In this document: piece by piece, positions 1 to 6,586 of the stretch
How the letters are laid out: each line of letters opens with the position of its first letter
Numbering within the stretch: the first letter of the stretch is position 1
From: Bacteroidales bacterium
Lineage (GTDB): Bacteria; Bacteroidota; Bacteroidia; Bacteroidales; ML635J-15
NCBI GenBank assembly: GCA_017551515.1
Contig: JAFZLK010000037.1
Location: forward strand, 1-44,059
DNA length: 44,059 bases
Direction: 5' to 3'
The notes under the pieces: model-generated
Databases searched by the model: none
The model's input: only the letters and a program-made list of their open reading frames with translations
Told to the model about the DNA's origin: nothing
Translations under genes and position numbers: made by a program

Positions 1-6
1 ACGAAG

Positions 7-29
7 AAAAGTCTTCATTCAAGACTTTT
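7..29. other. Perfect 9-bp hairpin at left edge
   Basis: AAAAGTCTT at 7-15 and AAGACTTTT at 21-29 are perfect inverted repeats around a 5-base loop, followed by a short T/A run. It could be a weak terminator or a regulatory hairpin. The upstream gene lies outside the window, so its role cannot be decided. Confidence 0.4.
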
Positions 30-42
30 TAAAGGCACATAA

Positions 43-296
43 TCCACTGAAAAACAAATAGTTCAAGCACTTATTAGGTCTCTTTTTGACTATTATAGCT
101 TTTTAAAGGCCTTTTCAGGTCTCTTTTTGACTATTACACCGAAACTTGCAATTTTTCCAATATTAGAGGGAAAAACATTCTATTGGTTGACGACTTGTAC
201 ACTAAAACAGTTTGTATAGACGAAGATGCAATCCAAGCACTATATGATAATGGTGCCAACAATGTAATTTTCTATTCAGTTGGAAAAACAGTATAA
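43..296 (+). pseudogene. Remnant of a ComF-like phosphoribosyltransferase
   Basis: Reading the frame that ends with TAA at 294-296 gives a typical PRPP-binding C-terminus: an RGKNILLVDDLYTK segment (the PRTase signature, hydrophobic strand plus DD) followed by a helix and a FYSVGKT strand. Upstream, the same protein continues in a different frame (KQIVQALIRSLFDYY, about 52-96), and the two frames are separated by a 41-bp offset duplication of the segment coding RSLFDYY. A TAG at 96-98 closes the second frame on its left. I therefore read this as a frame-broken gene or one cut by the window edge, not an intact CDS. Family knowledge: ComF-type PRTases often sit beside DprA-like proteins. The next gene is DprA-like, which fits. 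A sequencing or assembly error in the repeat could also explain the frame shift. Confidence 0.55.
76..136. repeat. 20-bp direct repeat, 41-bp period
   Basis: The 20 bases at 76-95 recur at 117-136. The offset of 41 bp is not a multiple of three, so it breaks the phosphoribosyltransferase reading frame. The bases between the copies (TTTTTAAAGGC) also resemble 26-36, which suggests local slippage or recombination in AT-rich DNA. Confidence 0.6.
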
Positions 297-340
297 ATAA
301 ATGAACAAAGTTATATTTTTGTAAATAAAATGATTGTAAT

Positions 341-1267
341 ATGAATTATACAGAAAATGCAATAAACATATTGACAGTTCGCACATTTCCTAAGAAGGGT
401 CCTGCTTGGATAAACAATAAACTAAAAGGAAATGAATCGATAAATTTTTTATGTAATCTTTTGGAAATAGGAGAATACGATTTTCTAAAGAAACGAGATA
501 GAGTTGAAGCAGCAATTAAACAACTTAATGATTCCATAGATGGAATTGTTGCCATAGGCGACTCAAATTTTCCTAAAGTAAGAGGCAATGTTAAATCTGC
601 GGATATTCCAATCGCCTTGTTCTATAAAGGAAACATTAATTTATTACATAACAACAACTTAAACATTGCAGTTATAGGCGTTTTGAATCCTGATGATAAA
701 ATTGAAAAGACAGAAACTATCGTAACTGAAGAAATTCTTAAACATGGAGCAACAATAGTAAGCGGACTTGCCCTTGGTTGTGATAGCATAGCACATAAGA
801 CAGCATTAAAAAATAATGGGAAAACAATAGCGATTTTACCATGCCCTCTCAATAACATTATTCCAAAAGAAAATGCAGATTTGGCAAATAAAATTATCGA
901 ACACAACGGACTTTTGGTTAGTGAATATTACGATAATCCGCAAAGCAAATATGAAATGGTTAATAGGTTTATTGTAAGAGATAGATTACAGGCACTATAT
1001 TCTGATGCTGTACTATTAGCAGCAAGTTATACTCAAAATAATTTAGGAAACGATAGCGGTTCCAGACATGCAATGGGGAAAGCAAAAGATTATGGCATAA
1101 AAAGAGCCGTAATATATAACGAACTAAAACATAAAGGCAATCCAATGTATGACCTTAATAGACAAATTCTCCAAGAAGATAAATCTACAATCCGAATTGA
1201 TTCTGTAAATATGAATGAAATGGTAAAGAAATTAGTGACAAAGAATACAATGGGAAGTTTGTTCTAG
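341..1267 (+). CDS. DprA/Smf-like Rossmann (SLOG) protein, accessory
   Basis: A 308-residue protein with the DprA/Smf core: a strand-loop IVSGLALGCDSIAHK (about 137-153), then an AILPCPLNNIIPKEN segment, LLVSEYY, and a late FIVRDRLQALYSDAVLLAA followed by GSRHAMGKA. These match the nucleotide- or DNA-binding Rossmann face of DprA. It is clearly distinct from the housekeeping dprA at 16556, which is longer and has an N-terminal helix-hairpin-helix and a C-terminal winged helix. Here the N-terminal ~90 residues are unlike canonical DprA and no C-terminal winged helix is obvious. A TATTTTTG box at 314-321 fits a Bacteroidetes -7 element. The gene is AT-rich and follows a PRTase remnant. Such DprA-like/PRTase pairs occur in accessory, possibly stress or defence, loci; that role is inference. 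Confidence 0.8.
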   Translation: MNYTENAINILTVRTFPKKGPAWINNKLKGNESINFLCNLLEIGEYDFLKKRDRVEAAIKQLNDSIDGIVAIGDSNFPKVRGNVKSADIPIALFYKGNINLLHNNNLNIAVIGVLNPDDKIEKTETIVTEEILKHGATIVSGLALGCDSIAHKTALKNNGKTIAILPCPLNNIIPKENADLANKIIEHNGLLVSEYYDNPQSKYEMVNRFIVRDRLQALYSDAVLLAASYTQNNLGNDSGSRHAMGKAKDYGIKRAVIYNELKHKGNPMYDLNRQILQEDKSTIRIDSVNMNEMVKKLVTKNTMGSLF

Positions 1268-1321
1268 AAACTATAATGAATAATAATTAATCTAATAGGA
1301 ATCTGAATTAGTAGGCGCAAG

Positions 1322-1428
1322 AGGATTGAAAATCCTTATACTCCTACCGTCTGGATTACAAATCCAGACGGACATAGGTAAAGGAATAAACGCATATTGT
1401 TCCGTCTCTTCCAGCGGATTCTATCCGC
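1322..1428. repeat. REP-like cluster of three short-loop hairpins
   Basis: Three perfect inverted repeats with 3-base loops lie in one 110-bp stretch: AGGATT/AATCCT (1322-1327 and 1331-1336), an 11-bp stem CCGTCTGGATT/AATCCAGACGG (1347-1357 and 1361-1371), and GCGGAT/ATCCGC (1414-1419 and 1423-1428). All share a GGATT core. This is the layout of repetitive extragenic palindromes. The rest of the 1268-1654 gap holds an AT-rich stretch and the promoter of the next gene, with no credible small ORF. Confidence 0.55.
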
Positions 1429-1594
1429 GCAATAAACAATGTAACTTGGCGGTGTTATGCCGTCTTTTTTATGCCCGTAAAATTTACCGTCATAAAATTT
1501 GAAGTGTTTTTTCGGTTTTAGTTCAAAATTAGAAATTAAACAGACTTTGTGAATTAATAATTGAATATACAACATAATCACTAGAATAAAACCT

Positions 1595-1602
1595 TATCTT
1601 TG
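1595..1602 (+). promoter_or_regulatory. TATCTTTG -7 box for the metallopeptidase gene
   Basis: TATCTTTG matches the Bacteroidetes -7 consensus TAnnTTTG and sits 52 bp before the ATG at 1655. I see no good -33 TTTG at 19-21 bp, so the promoter call rests on the -7 box alone. Confidence 0.5.
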
Positions 1603-1654
1603 CATAAAATTCATTTGAATTTTTTGAGAATATTGCAGATTAAAAATTGTTTAT

Positions 1655-3718
1655 ATGAAAAGAATAGTTTTCCCATTAATTGTTTTGGCAATGGTAGCAT
1701 TTGTTTCGTGCAAGGAGTCTAACAAGGAGAATGGCACAGTGGTCGCTGAATTCAGGATTCCCGAAAACGATATTGAAAGGACGGTCCGCAGTTTGAAGGA
1801 GTTCTGCAACGGACAGGATGCCGATAGGATAGAAAAAGGTGTAACACAAGTTGCTGCGTTGTGGCAGGCGCAGGATGGTTCGCTCGATGATTTCTACGAT
1901 TTCTGTATGACCAACTTTGTGCTTGATTCGGCAAAGAGATTCGAGACCTACAAGAAAATCGAGCGTGACCTTGAAATTCTATACGGCTACGGCAACACAA
2001 TGACCATCAAGTTGATGGAACCTTTGCATCTCGATATGGGCGAAATAGATTTCGTTGACGAGGCAATGGGCGCATATTCGACCACGGCGCACATTCAGGA
2101 TGATTTGTTTGCCAACAAGATGGCTTTCTACATTGTGCTTAACTTCCCGTCGTACTCGCTTGCCGAAAAGAATGCTCTATGCGACAAGTGGACTCGTCAG
2201 GACTGGGCTTACGCACGACTTGGCGATAGGTTTACTTCGCGTATTCCAGCCGAGTACGAACAGGCAGCAAATATTGCTATGACCAACGCTGACAACTACA
2301 TCTCGAGTTACAACATTTATATGGGCAACTTGATTGACAACAATGGTAGCACCTTGTTCCCCAAGGATATGAAACTCATAAGCCACTGGAATTTGCGCGA
2401 TGAACTGAAGTCCGACTATTCCGATTCGGAGCACGGACTTGAAAAGCAACAGATGATTTATGATGTTATGCTTCATATTGTAAATCAAGATATTCCACAA
2501 GATGTCATCAATTCCGACAAATATCAGTGGAATCCGCGTACCAACAAATTGTACAAGGACGGTGCCGAAGTTTCAAGTCCTGCAGAGCCGTTTACCCGTT
2601 ACGAACATATCTTGTACAATTTCAAGGCATTGTCGGCAATGGACAAGTTCAATTCGGTTTATCCTACTTATATCGAGAGGGCTTTTGACGAGACGATGGA
2701 ACTTACTCAGGACGAGGTTGAAAAGTTGTTCGTTGATTTCATTTCAGCACCAGAAATCAAGCAGGTTGGCGAACTTATTTCGAAGCGGCTTGGTCGTCCG
2801 TTGCAGCCATACGATATATGGTACAATGGTTTTACCGCTCGCAACGATATGAACGAAGCCGAACTTGACCGTATTACCCGTCAGCGTTATCCAAATCCAT
2901 CGGCATTTGGCCGCGATATTCCGCGTATTCTCACCGATTTGGGTTGGTCGCGCGACAAGGCAAGTTCGATTGCATCAAAAATCAGCGTTGATCCGGCTCG
3001 TGGTGCAGGTCATGCTTGGGGTAGCGAAATGAAGGGCGATGTGGCTCACTTGCGTACAAGAATTGCAAAAAGCGGTATGGACTACAAGGGTTACAACATT
3101 GCAGTTCACGAACTTGGACATTGTGTTGAGCAGACCATTACGCTCTACGACATCGACTACTATATGTTGAAAGGTATTCCTAACACAGCGTTTACCGAAG
3201 CAGTTGCATTTATGTTCCAAGGTCGCGACTTGAAACTTCTCGGACAGGCAAAGGGCGATTCGTCCGATGAAAAGGAAGCGTTGGCTGCATTGGAAAACTG
3301 CTGGTCTGCTTACGAAATCATGGGTGTTTCGTTGGTTGATTTATACACTTGGCGCTGGATGTACGAAAATCAGGATGCCAATGCTCAGGAACTCCGCGAT
3401 GCTGTGGTTTCAATTGCAAAGGATGTGTGGAACAAGTATTATGCACCAGTTTTTGGTGTTAAGGATTCTCCGATTCTTGCAATCTACTCGCACATGATTG
3501 ATTCGCCGTTGTATTTGGCAAATTATCCAGTCGGACACTTAATCGACTACCAGATAGAAACCTATATGGCAGACAAGCCATTTGCTGAGGAACTTACAAG
3601 AATGCTTCTGCAAGGTTCTATTACACCACAGGCATGGATGAAGGGTGCTGTTGGCGCAGAAATTTCTGGCGAACCGACTTTGGCAGGTGTAAGAAAAGCT
3701 TTGGCAATGATGAAATAG
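1655..3718 (+). CDS. Lipoprotein zinc metallopeptidase (HELGH gluzincin)
   Basis: A 687-residue exported lipoprotein. The N-terminus has a hydrophobic stretch and a lipobox ending in VSC (Cys19), so it should be anchored in an envelope membrane by lipid. Residues 485-489 are HELGH, the zinc-binding HExxH with catalytic Glu486. A TEAVAF motif with Glu515, about 26 residues later, fits the third zinc ligand of gluzincins. The all-helical look and the downstream Glu resemble the M2/M3/M32 clan (MA), but I cannot assign the family with confidence, and it lacks the HExxGH motif of dipeptidyl peptidase III. It stands alone, with its own -7 box and a strong terminator after it. It probably degrades peptides in the periplasm or at the surface. 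Confidence 0.8.
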   Translation: MKRIVFPLIVLAMVAFVSCKESNKENGTVVAEFRIPENDIERTVRSLKEFCNGQDADRIEKGVTQVAALWQAQDGSLDDFYDFCMTNFVLDSAKRFETYKKIERDLEILYGYGNTMTIKLMEPLHLDMGEIDFVDEAMGAYSTTAHIQDDLFANKMAFYIVLNFPSYSLAEKNALCDKWTRQDWAYARLGDRFTSRIPAEYEQAANIAMTNADNYISSYNIYMGNLIDNNGSTLFPKDMKLISHWNLRDELKSDYSDSEHGLEKQQMIYDVMLHIVNQDIPQDVINSDKYQWNPRTNKLYKDGAEVSSPAEPFTRYEHILYNFKALSAMDKFNSVYPTYIERAFDETMELTQDEVEKLFVDFISAPEIKQVGELISKRLGRPLQPYDIWYNGFTARNDMNEAELDRITRQRYPNPSAFGRDIPRILTDLGWSRDKASSIASKISVDPARGAGHAWGSEMKGDVAHLRTRIAKSGMDYKGYNIAVHELGHCVEQTITLYDIDYYMLKGIPNTAFTEAVAFMFQGRDLKLLGQAKGDSSDEKEALAALENCWSAYEIMGVSLVDLYTWRWMYENQDANAQELRDAVVSIAKDVWNKYYAPVFGVKDSPILAIYSHMIDSPLYLANYPVGHLIDYQIETYMADKPFAEELTRMLLQGSITPQAWMKGAVGAEISGEPTLAGVRKALAMMK

Positions 3719-3742
3719 GAATAAGTTTTTTCATAAAAATGC

Positions 3743-3772
3743 AAAGGGTGGCAAATTTGTCGCCCTTTTTTT
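3743..3772 (+). terminator. Rho-independent terminator after metallopeptidase
   Basis: A 10-bp stem (3743-3752 with 3759-3768, including two G-T pairs) with loop AAATTT is followed by a run of seven T residues starting inside the stem. It lies 25 bp after the stop at 3718. Confidence 0.8.
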
Positions 3773-3865
3773 GTAAAATTGGATAAGTGAGTATTTAAGT
3801 GTATTAGGTTGATTATGACTTATATATCCGTGTATAAGCGACAAGAAACGACTAATAAACGAAAG

Positions 3866-3959
3866 TAAACGTTTAAAAACCGACTAGTGTTTCCAAATCG
3901 CCAGACTTTTGCATCGGATTTCAAAACGAAGTCCGAACAAAAATGTTTAACGTTTAAAA
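3866..3959 (+). promoter_or_regulatory. Leader with paired AACGTTTAAAA sites and hairpin
   Basis: The gap 3773-3969 before the first SSB-like gene has two identical 11-mers AACGTTTAAAA (3868-3878 and 3949-3959); each is centred on a palindrome or near-palindrome (TAAACGTTTA, TTAACGTTTA). Between them is a 9-bp hairpin at 3914-3922/3928-3936 (loop AAAAC). A GACTTTTG at 3904-3911 resembles a -7 box with one mismatch. The paired sites look like operators or direct-repeat binding sites, but no regulator is identified. Confidence 0.4.
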
Positions 3960-3969
3960 TTTTACGATT

Positions 3970-4335
3970 ATGAATTTAAGAAATCGCGTACAGCTAATTG
4001 GAAATCTGGGTTCGGAACCGCAGATCAGGGAATTTGGAAATGGTAGAAAACTCGCTCGCTTCTCGCTCGCAACTACCGATGTTTATAAAAAAGAAGGTAA
4101 ATATGTGCGAGACACGCAATGGCACAGCGTAACCGCGTGGAACAAACTTGCGGATGTTTTGCAAAACCGCGAAGTTTCCACTGGTAGCGAAGTCATAGTT
4201 ATGGGTAGCATTGTCAGTAGCACATTTACTGATCGCAATGGCAATGAACGCAAAATCTCGGAAATTGTCGCCGACAGTATTATGGTAAGGCACATCAAGC
4301 GAGCAGATGCAAAGATGGAGAAGAATATTGCGTAG
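3970..4335 (+). CDS. ssb: Single-stranded DNA-binding protein (SSB-like), copy 1
   Basis: A 121-residue single OB-fold protein. The start MNLRNRVQLIGNLGSEP, the central QWHSVTAWNKLAD segment and the EVIVMGSI strand followed by TDRNGNERKISEIVADSI are diagnostic of bacterial SSB. It stops soon after the OB fold (ends MEKNIA) and has neither the flexible linker nor the acidic DDDIPF-type tip that recruits replication proteins. It is therefore shorter than the usual 150-180 residues. It opens a cluster with two further SSB-like genes (5675, 6047) and lies 27 bp before the next gene. Tail-less duplicates of this kind are typical of mobile elements; the chromosomal ssb is presumably elsewhere. Confidence 0.9.
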   Translation: MNLRNRVQLIGNLGSEPQIREFGNGRKLARFSLATTDVYKKEGKYVRDTQWHSVTAWNKLADVLQNREVSTGSEVIVMGSIVSSTFTDRNGNERKISEIVADSIMVRHIKRADAKMEKNIA

Positions 4336-4362
4336 GCACTTTGAATCAATGGTAGTGTCGAA

Positions 4363-5103
4363 ATGTTAGCTCCTAACGGTAAAATATCGAATCTTACTGA
4401 CGAGCAGTGGCGGATTGTGAGAACTGCTGAGTTCAAGCGTGAGTTTGGCGACTGGGAAATTGTTTCCATAATGAATGTAATCAAAGAAATGATTCCTATT
4501 ACGGTTGAGGTTAAAAATTATGGAGAAAAAGAAGCATTTATGTTGTATAAACAACTAATTCCTGTTAAAAGAGATGGCTTTGAAATAAAGTTCTTTAAAT
4601 CATCGTTCAAAAAAATCTATAAGGAAAATGGATTGTTCGTCCTTGTTGTGCCTTATTTGTCTGAAATATTAAAGGCTTCTGTGCTGGCTTATTCCGAAAT
4701 AGATTGCAAGGCTGGAGTGTTTAGACCAGATGGAACTATGCATAAACAGCATCGTAATATTGCCTTCTACAATAATTATATTGGGAAAGTTAGTATAGGA
4801 AATCGCAGGTATTATGTAAGGTTTACCGTTGCGGTTGAAAATGTCGGACTTGCAGGAATGCATTCATGTTTCGTCAGCAATATCGAATTGTATGAAAAAA
4901 GTGCTGCAAAATTGAACAGCACTTTTTATCCTTCGGAAGAAAATGCTTCGACACCGGCACCGACACGGGCGAGGTTGGTTTTCGACCGAAAGGTTGACAC
5001 AAAACTACAGGATTTTTTTGACATGGCAAAGAAATTTTCCGCAAAGATAAAAGGGAAAGTTGACAGTAACGGTGAACCGCTTCCAAAGTATATAACTGAA
5101 TAA
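4363..5103 (+). CDS. Polyvalent-protein-like fragment (LPNG/GDWE motif plus LPD-type domain)
   Basis: A 246-residue protein. The first 32 residues contain LAPNGKISNLTDEQW, then RTAEFKREFGDWE. I recognise this motif as the recurrent linker found inside giant polyvalent proteins of phages and conjugative elements, where it normally precedes an effector or nuclease domain. Residues about 45-180 form one alpha/beta domain ending with an NNYIGKVSIGNRRYYVRF strand pair and HSCFVSNIELYEKS, resembling the LPD3/BECR-type domains of those proteins. A Pro/Ala-rich linker and a lysine-rich C-terminus follow. It begins right at the motif with no upstream in-frame extension (TGA at 4342-4344), so it looks like an excised module made into a free-standing gene. 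Domain naming is from memory and moderately uncertain. It sits between SSB-like genes and 10 bp before the next CDS. Confidence 0.6.
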   Translation: MLAPNGKISNLTDEQWRIVRTAEFKREFGDWEIVSIMNVIKEMIPITVEVKNYGEKEAFMLYKQLIPVKRDGFEIKFFKSSFKKIYKENGLFVLVVPYLSEILKASVLAYSEIDCKAGVFRPDGTMHKQHRNIAFYNNYIGKVSIGNRRYYVRFTVAVENVGLAGMHSCFVSNIELYEKSAAKLNSTFYPSEENASTPAPTRARLVFDRKVDTKLQDFFDMAKKFSAKIKGKVDSNGEPLPKYITE

Positions 5104-5113
5104 TAACTAGAAA

Positions 5114-5578
5114 ATGTCACTCATTGACGAAAAAATAGCATTATTCAAGGCTGAAGTCGGCGACCGAGAACTGAACGAAGAGCAGAGCAAGGTGTTCAAT
5201 GCTTTTACAAAGAAGAAAGGTGCATCAACTTACATAAATGTAACTGATATGGACGGAAAAAATGTGCGAATAAAGATTTATTCTAATAAAGTTAGTACAG
5301 GTTCGCAACATATTTTAAAGAACCATTATGCTACAAATATTCATTGGGTAACAGCATGGGAAATTCTAACCTTTTATGAGGTTGTAGAATATGGAACGCA
5401 TTATGTCAGTAACGGATATATTGTGTATCGTATGGTAAAATATTGTGGTGAGGTAAAAATTAGTACTGTTTTGAAATTTGTTGAAGACAATGGTGTCGCA
5501 GTTTTGAAAAGTTTTTATTCTGACAGGGGTGATAATAAAAAAAAAGCCTTAGTGACCGGCCGTTTCCTCCCTATGTAA
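5114..5578 (+). CDS. Candidate BECR-fold (phage-type) nuclease, free-standing
   Basis: A 154-residue soluble protein without a signal or membrane segment. The second half (about 65-140) reads GSQHILKNHY, then WEILTFYEVVEYG, YIVYRMVKYCGEVKISTV and VLKSFYSDR. A His in a helix, a central helix and a three-strand sheet ending in a Ser/Tyr-rich strand match the layout of phage-associated Barnase/EndoU/ColicinE5-D/RelE-like nucleases. I did not recognise a precise family. It lies 10 bp after the polyvalent-like protein, so the two are probably co-transcribed and could act together (effector plus specificity or immunity partner). Its last ~14 codons overlap DNA that reads as a terminator-bearing small RNA on the minus strand, so the present C-terminus (ALVTGRFLPM) may be a readthrough tail. 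Confidence 0.55.
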   Translation: MSLIDEKIALFKAEVGDRELNEEQSKVFNAFTKKKGASTYINVTDMDGKNVRIKIYSNKVSTGSQHILKNHYATNIHWVTAWEILTFYEVVEYGTHYVSNGYIVYRMVKYCGEVKISTVLKFVEDNGVAVLKSFYSDRGDNKKKALVTGRFLPM

Positions 5579-5623
5579 GGGTCCGCACCGCAATAGCGGG
5601 GGTGGTGCCAAATCTCAAAAGGC
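5537..5623 (-). ncRNA. Candidate minus-strand small RNA 1
   Basis: On the minus strand a TACTTTTG box (5635-5628) is followed 5 bp later by an ~85-nt GC-rich segment that ends in nine T residues (5545-5537). GCCTT at 5623-5619 pairs with AAGGC at 5550-5546 right before the T run. Inside it are CCGC/GCGG with a 4-base loop (5588-5599), GCACC/GGTGC (5585-5589 with 5604-5608), CCCT/AGGG (5569-5572 with 5578-5581) and GACC/GGTC (5554-5557 with 5580-5583). Some of these exclude each other, suggesting a compact or switching fold. It is antisense to the 3' end of the candidate nuclease gene. I could not match it to a known RNA family. Confidence 0.6.
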
Positions 5624-5627
5624 AATG

Positions 5628-5635
5628 CAAAAGTA
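5628..5635 (-). promoter_or_regulatory. TACTTTTG -7 box for small RNA 1
   Basis: The minus strand reads TACTTTTG, a perfect TAnnTTTG match, placed just before the structured RNA candidate. The -33 position has only weak TTAG-like sequence. Confidence 0.55.
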
Positions 5636-5674
5636 GTAATAATTTTAATTGTATAACTAATAAATTTTAAGAAA

Positions 5675-6028
5675 ATGGATACAAGAAATTTTGTAAGACT
5701 GGTCGGAAATCTTGGAACCGACCCGAAGGTAACAGAAACAAAGAATGGTAAAGTAGCAAGGTTTTCGTTGGCTACGACCGAAAATTATTTTGAGAACGGC
5801 AAGCAGGTCGCAAAAACCGAGTGGCACAATGTGGTCGCATGGAACGCAAATGCCGATTTGGTGGCAGAAAATTGCACGAAAGGTTCACGAGTTGTTGTTA
5901 TGGGAAAATTGGCAAGTCGCAGTTACGATGACCAGAACAAAGTCAGACGGTATATTACCGAGGTTGTTGCCGAAGAAATTATTAGTGAGAAAAGAGGTGT
6001 GCAGAATGCAGATGATGCCGAGTGTTAA
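5675..6028 (+). CDS. ssb: Single-stranded DNA-binding protein (SSB-like), copy 2
   Basis: A 117-residue OB-fold protein, MDTRNFVRLVGNLGTDPKV at the start, TEWHNVVAWNANADL in the middle and GSRVVVMGKL with a VRRYITEVVAEEI strand near the end. It is clearly divergent from copies 1 and 3 (different N-terminus and different loop after strand 1), so it is not a recent duplicate. It ends in NADDAEC, with only a few acidic residues and no terminal Pro-Phe, so it lacks the normal SSB interaction tip. It starts about 50 bp beyond the small RNA 1 locus and lies 18 bp before copy 3. Confidence 0.9.
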   Translation: MDTRNFVRLVGNLGTDPKVTETKNGKVARFSLATTENYFENGKQVAKTEWHNVVAWNANADLVAENCTKGSRVVVMGKLASRSYDDQNKVRRYITEVVAEEIISEKRGVQNADDAEC

Positions 6029-6046
6029 ACTAAAAAAATTACGGTT

Positions 6047-6379
6047 ATGAATTTACGAAATAGAGTGCAGTTGATTGGAAATCTGGGTGGGGAACCCAAG
6101 TTTTATGAATTTCCAAGCGGAACAAAGTTGGCAAGAATTTCGGTTGCCACATCAGAATTTTCAAAGCATAACGACAAGGTCATCAAGGAAACGCAGTGGC
6201 ATAATGTAATCGCGTGGGGCAGCCTTGCCGATATGGTGAAAACAAAAATATCAAAAGGTTACGAAGTTGTAGTGGATGGGTGTCTAAAGCAAAATAGTTA
6301 TACCGACAGAAATGGAGTGTCCCGACAATCGTACGAGGTCGTTGCTGACAGAATATTGTTCTGCAAGCCGGAGAAATAA
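6047..6379 (+). CDS. ssb: Single-stranded DNA-binding protein (SSB-like), copy 3
   Basis: A 110-residue OB-fold protein, with the same MNLRNRVQLIGNLGGEP start as copy 1, then TQWHNVIAWGSLADM, GYEVVVDGCL, and SYTDRNGVSRQSYEVVADR. It is closest to copy 1 and probably arose by duplication with copy 2 and the two effector-like genes between them. It ends in LFCKPEK, again without linker or acidic tip. A hairpin at 6386-6415 follows the stop and probably ends the transcript of copies 2 and 3. Confidence 0.9.
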   Translation: MNLRNRVQLIGNLGGEPKFYEFPSGTKLARISVATSEFSKHNDKVIKETQWHNVIAWGSLADMVKTKISKGYEVVVDGCLKQNSYTDRNGVSRQSYEVVADRILFCKPEK

Positions 6380-6385
6380 TCAAGT

Positions 6386-6415
6386 TTAGGCGACTGCTAT
6401 GTGGCGGTCGCCTAA
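6386..6415 (+). terminator. Hairpin after third SSB-like gene
   Basis: A perfect 9-bp stem TTAGGCGAC/GTCGCCTAA (6386-6394 and 6407-6415) lies just after the stop at 6379. Only a short T-poor tract follows, so it is a probable but weak terminator. Confidence 0.5.
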
Positions 6416-6441
6416 TTGTGACAAATATTCATAAATATTAT

Positions 6442-6547
6442 AAAAAAAAGAGCGACAACAATGCAGCTCTTTACATACTAGTGCAGTGAACAGTCCACTG
6501 CTGAATGACAGAAGTTTTCTGTATTCCATACCACTGTCAAGTATGCG
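6442..6547 (-). ncRNA. Candidate minus-strand small RNA 2
   Basis: On the minus strand a TAATTTTG box (6559-6552) precedes a ~105-nt segment that ends in a canonical terminator: AAGAGC/GCTCTT (6471-6466 with 6453-6448) and eight T residues. Inside are two more perfect hairpins, 6508-6513/6517-6522 (3-base loop) and 6483-6488/6496-6501 (7-base loop), and a 6-bp pairing of 6474-6479 with 6540-6545 that would close them into a multibranch fold. No minus-strand protein gene lies upstream to need this terminator. Together these make an independent RNA gene likely. It is divergent from the helicase gene starting at 6574. Confidence 0.6.
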
Positions 6548-6551
6548 ATGG

Positions 6552-6586
6552 CAAAATTATAAATATATTTAAAATGGCTAAACAAA
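6552..6586 (-). promoter_or_regulatory. Promoter for small RNA 2 (TTTG, 23 bp, TAATTTTG)
   Basis: The minus strand has TTTG at 6586-6583 and TAATTTTG at 6559-6552, separated by 23 bp, slightly longer than the usual 19-21. It overlaps the start of the helicase gene on the other strand, so the two could interfere. Confidence 0.45.

Noticed and set aside
1..137. CRISPR array from the direct repeat near the left end
   Set aside because: Only two copies of a 20-bp repeat with one 21-bp interval, lying inside a protein-coding remnant.
6505..6573. Longer start of the helicase gene
   Set aside because: The 23 extra residues are encoded inside the small RNA 2 structure and look non-conserved; ATG 6574 is preferred.
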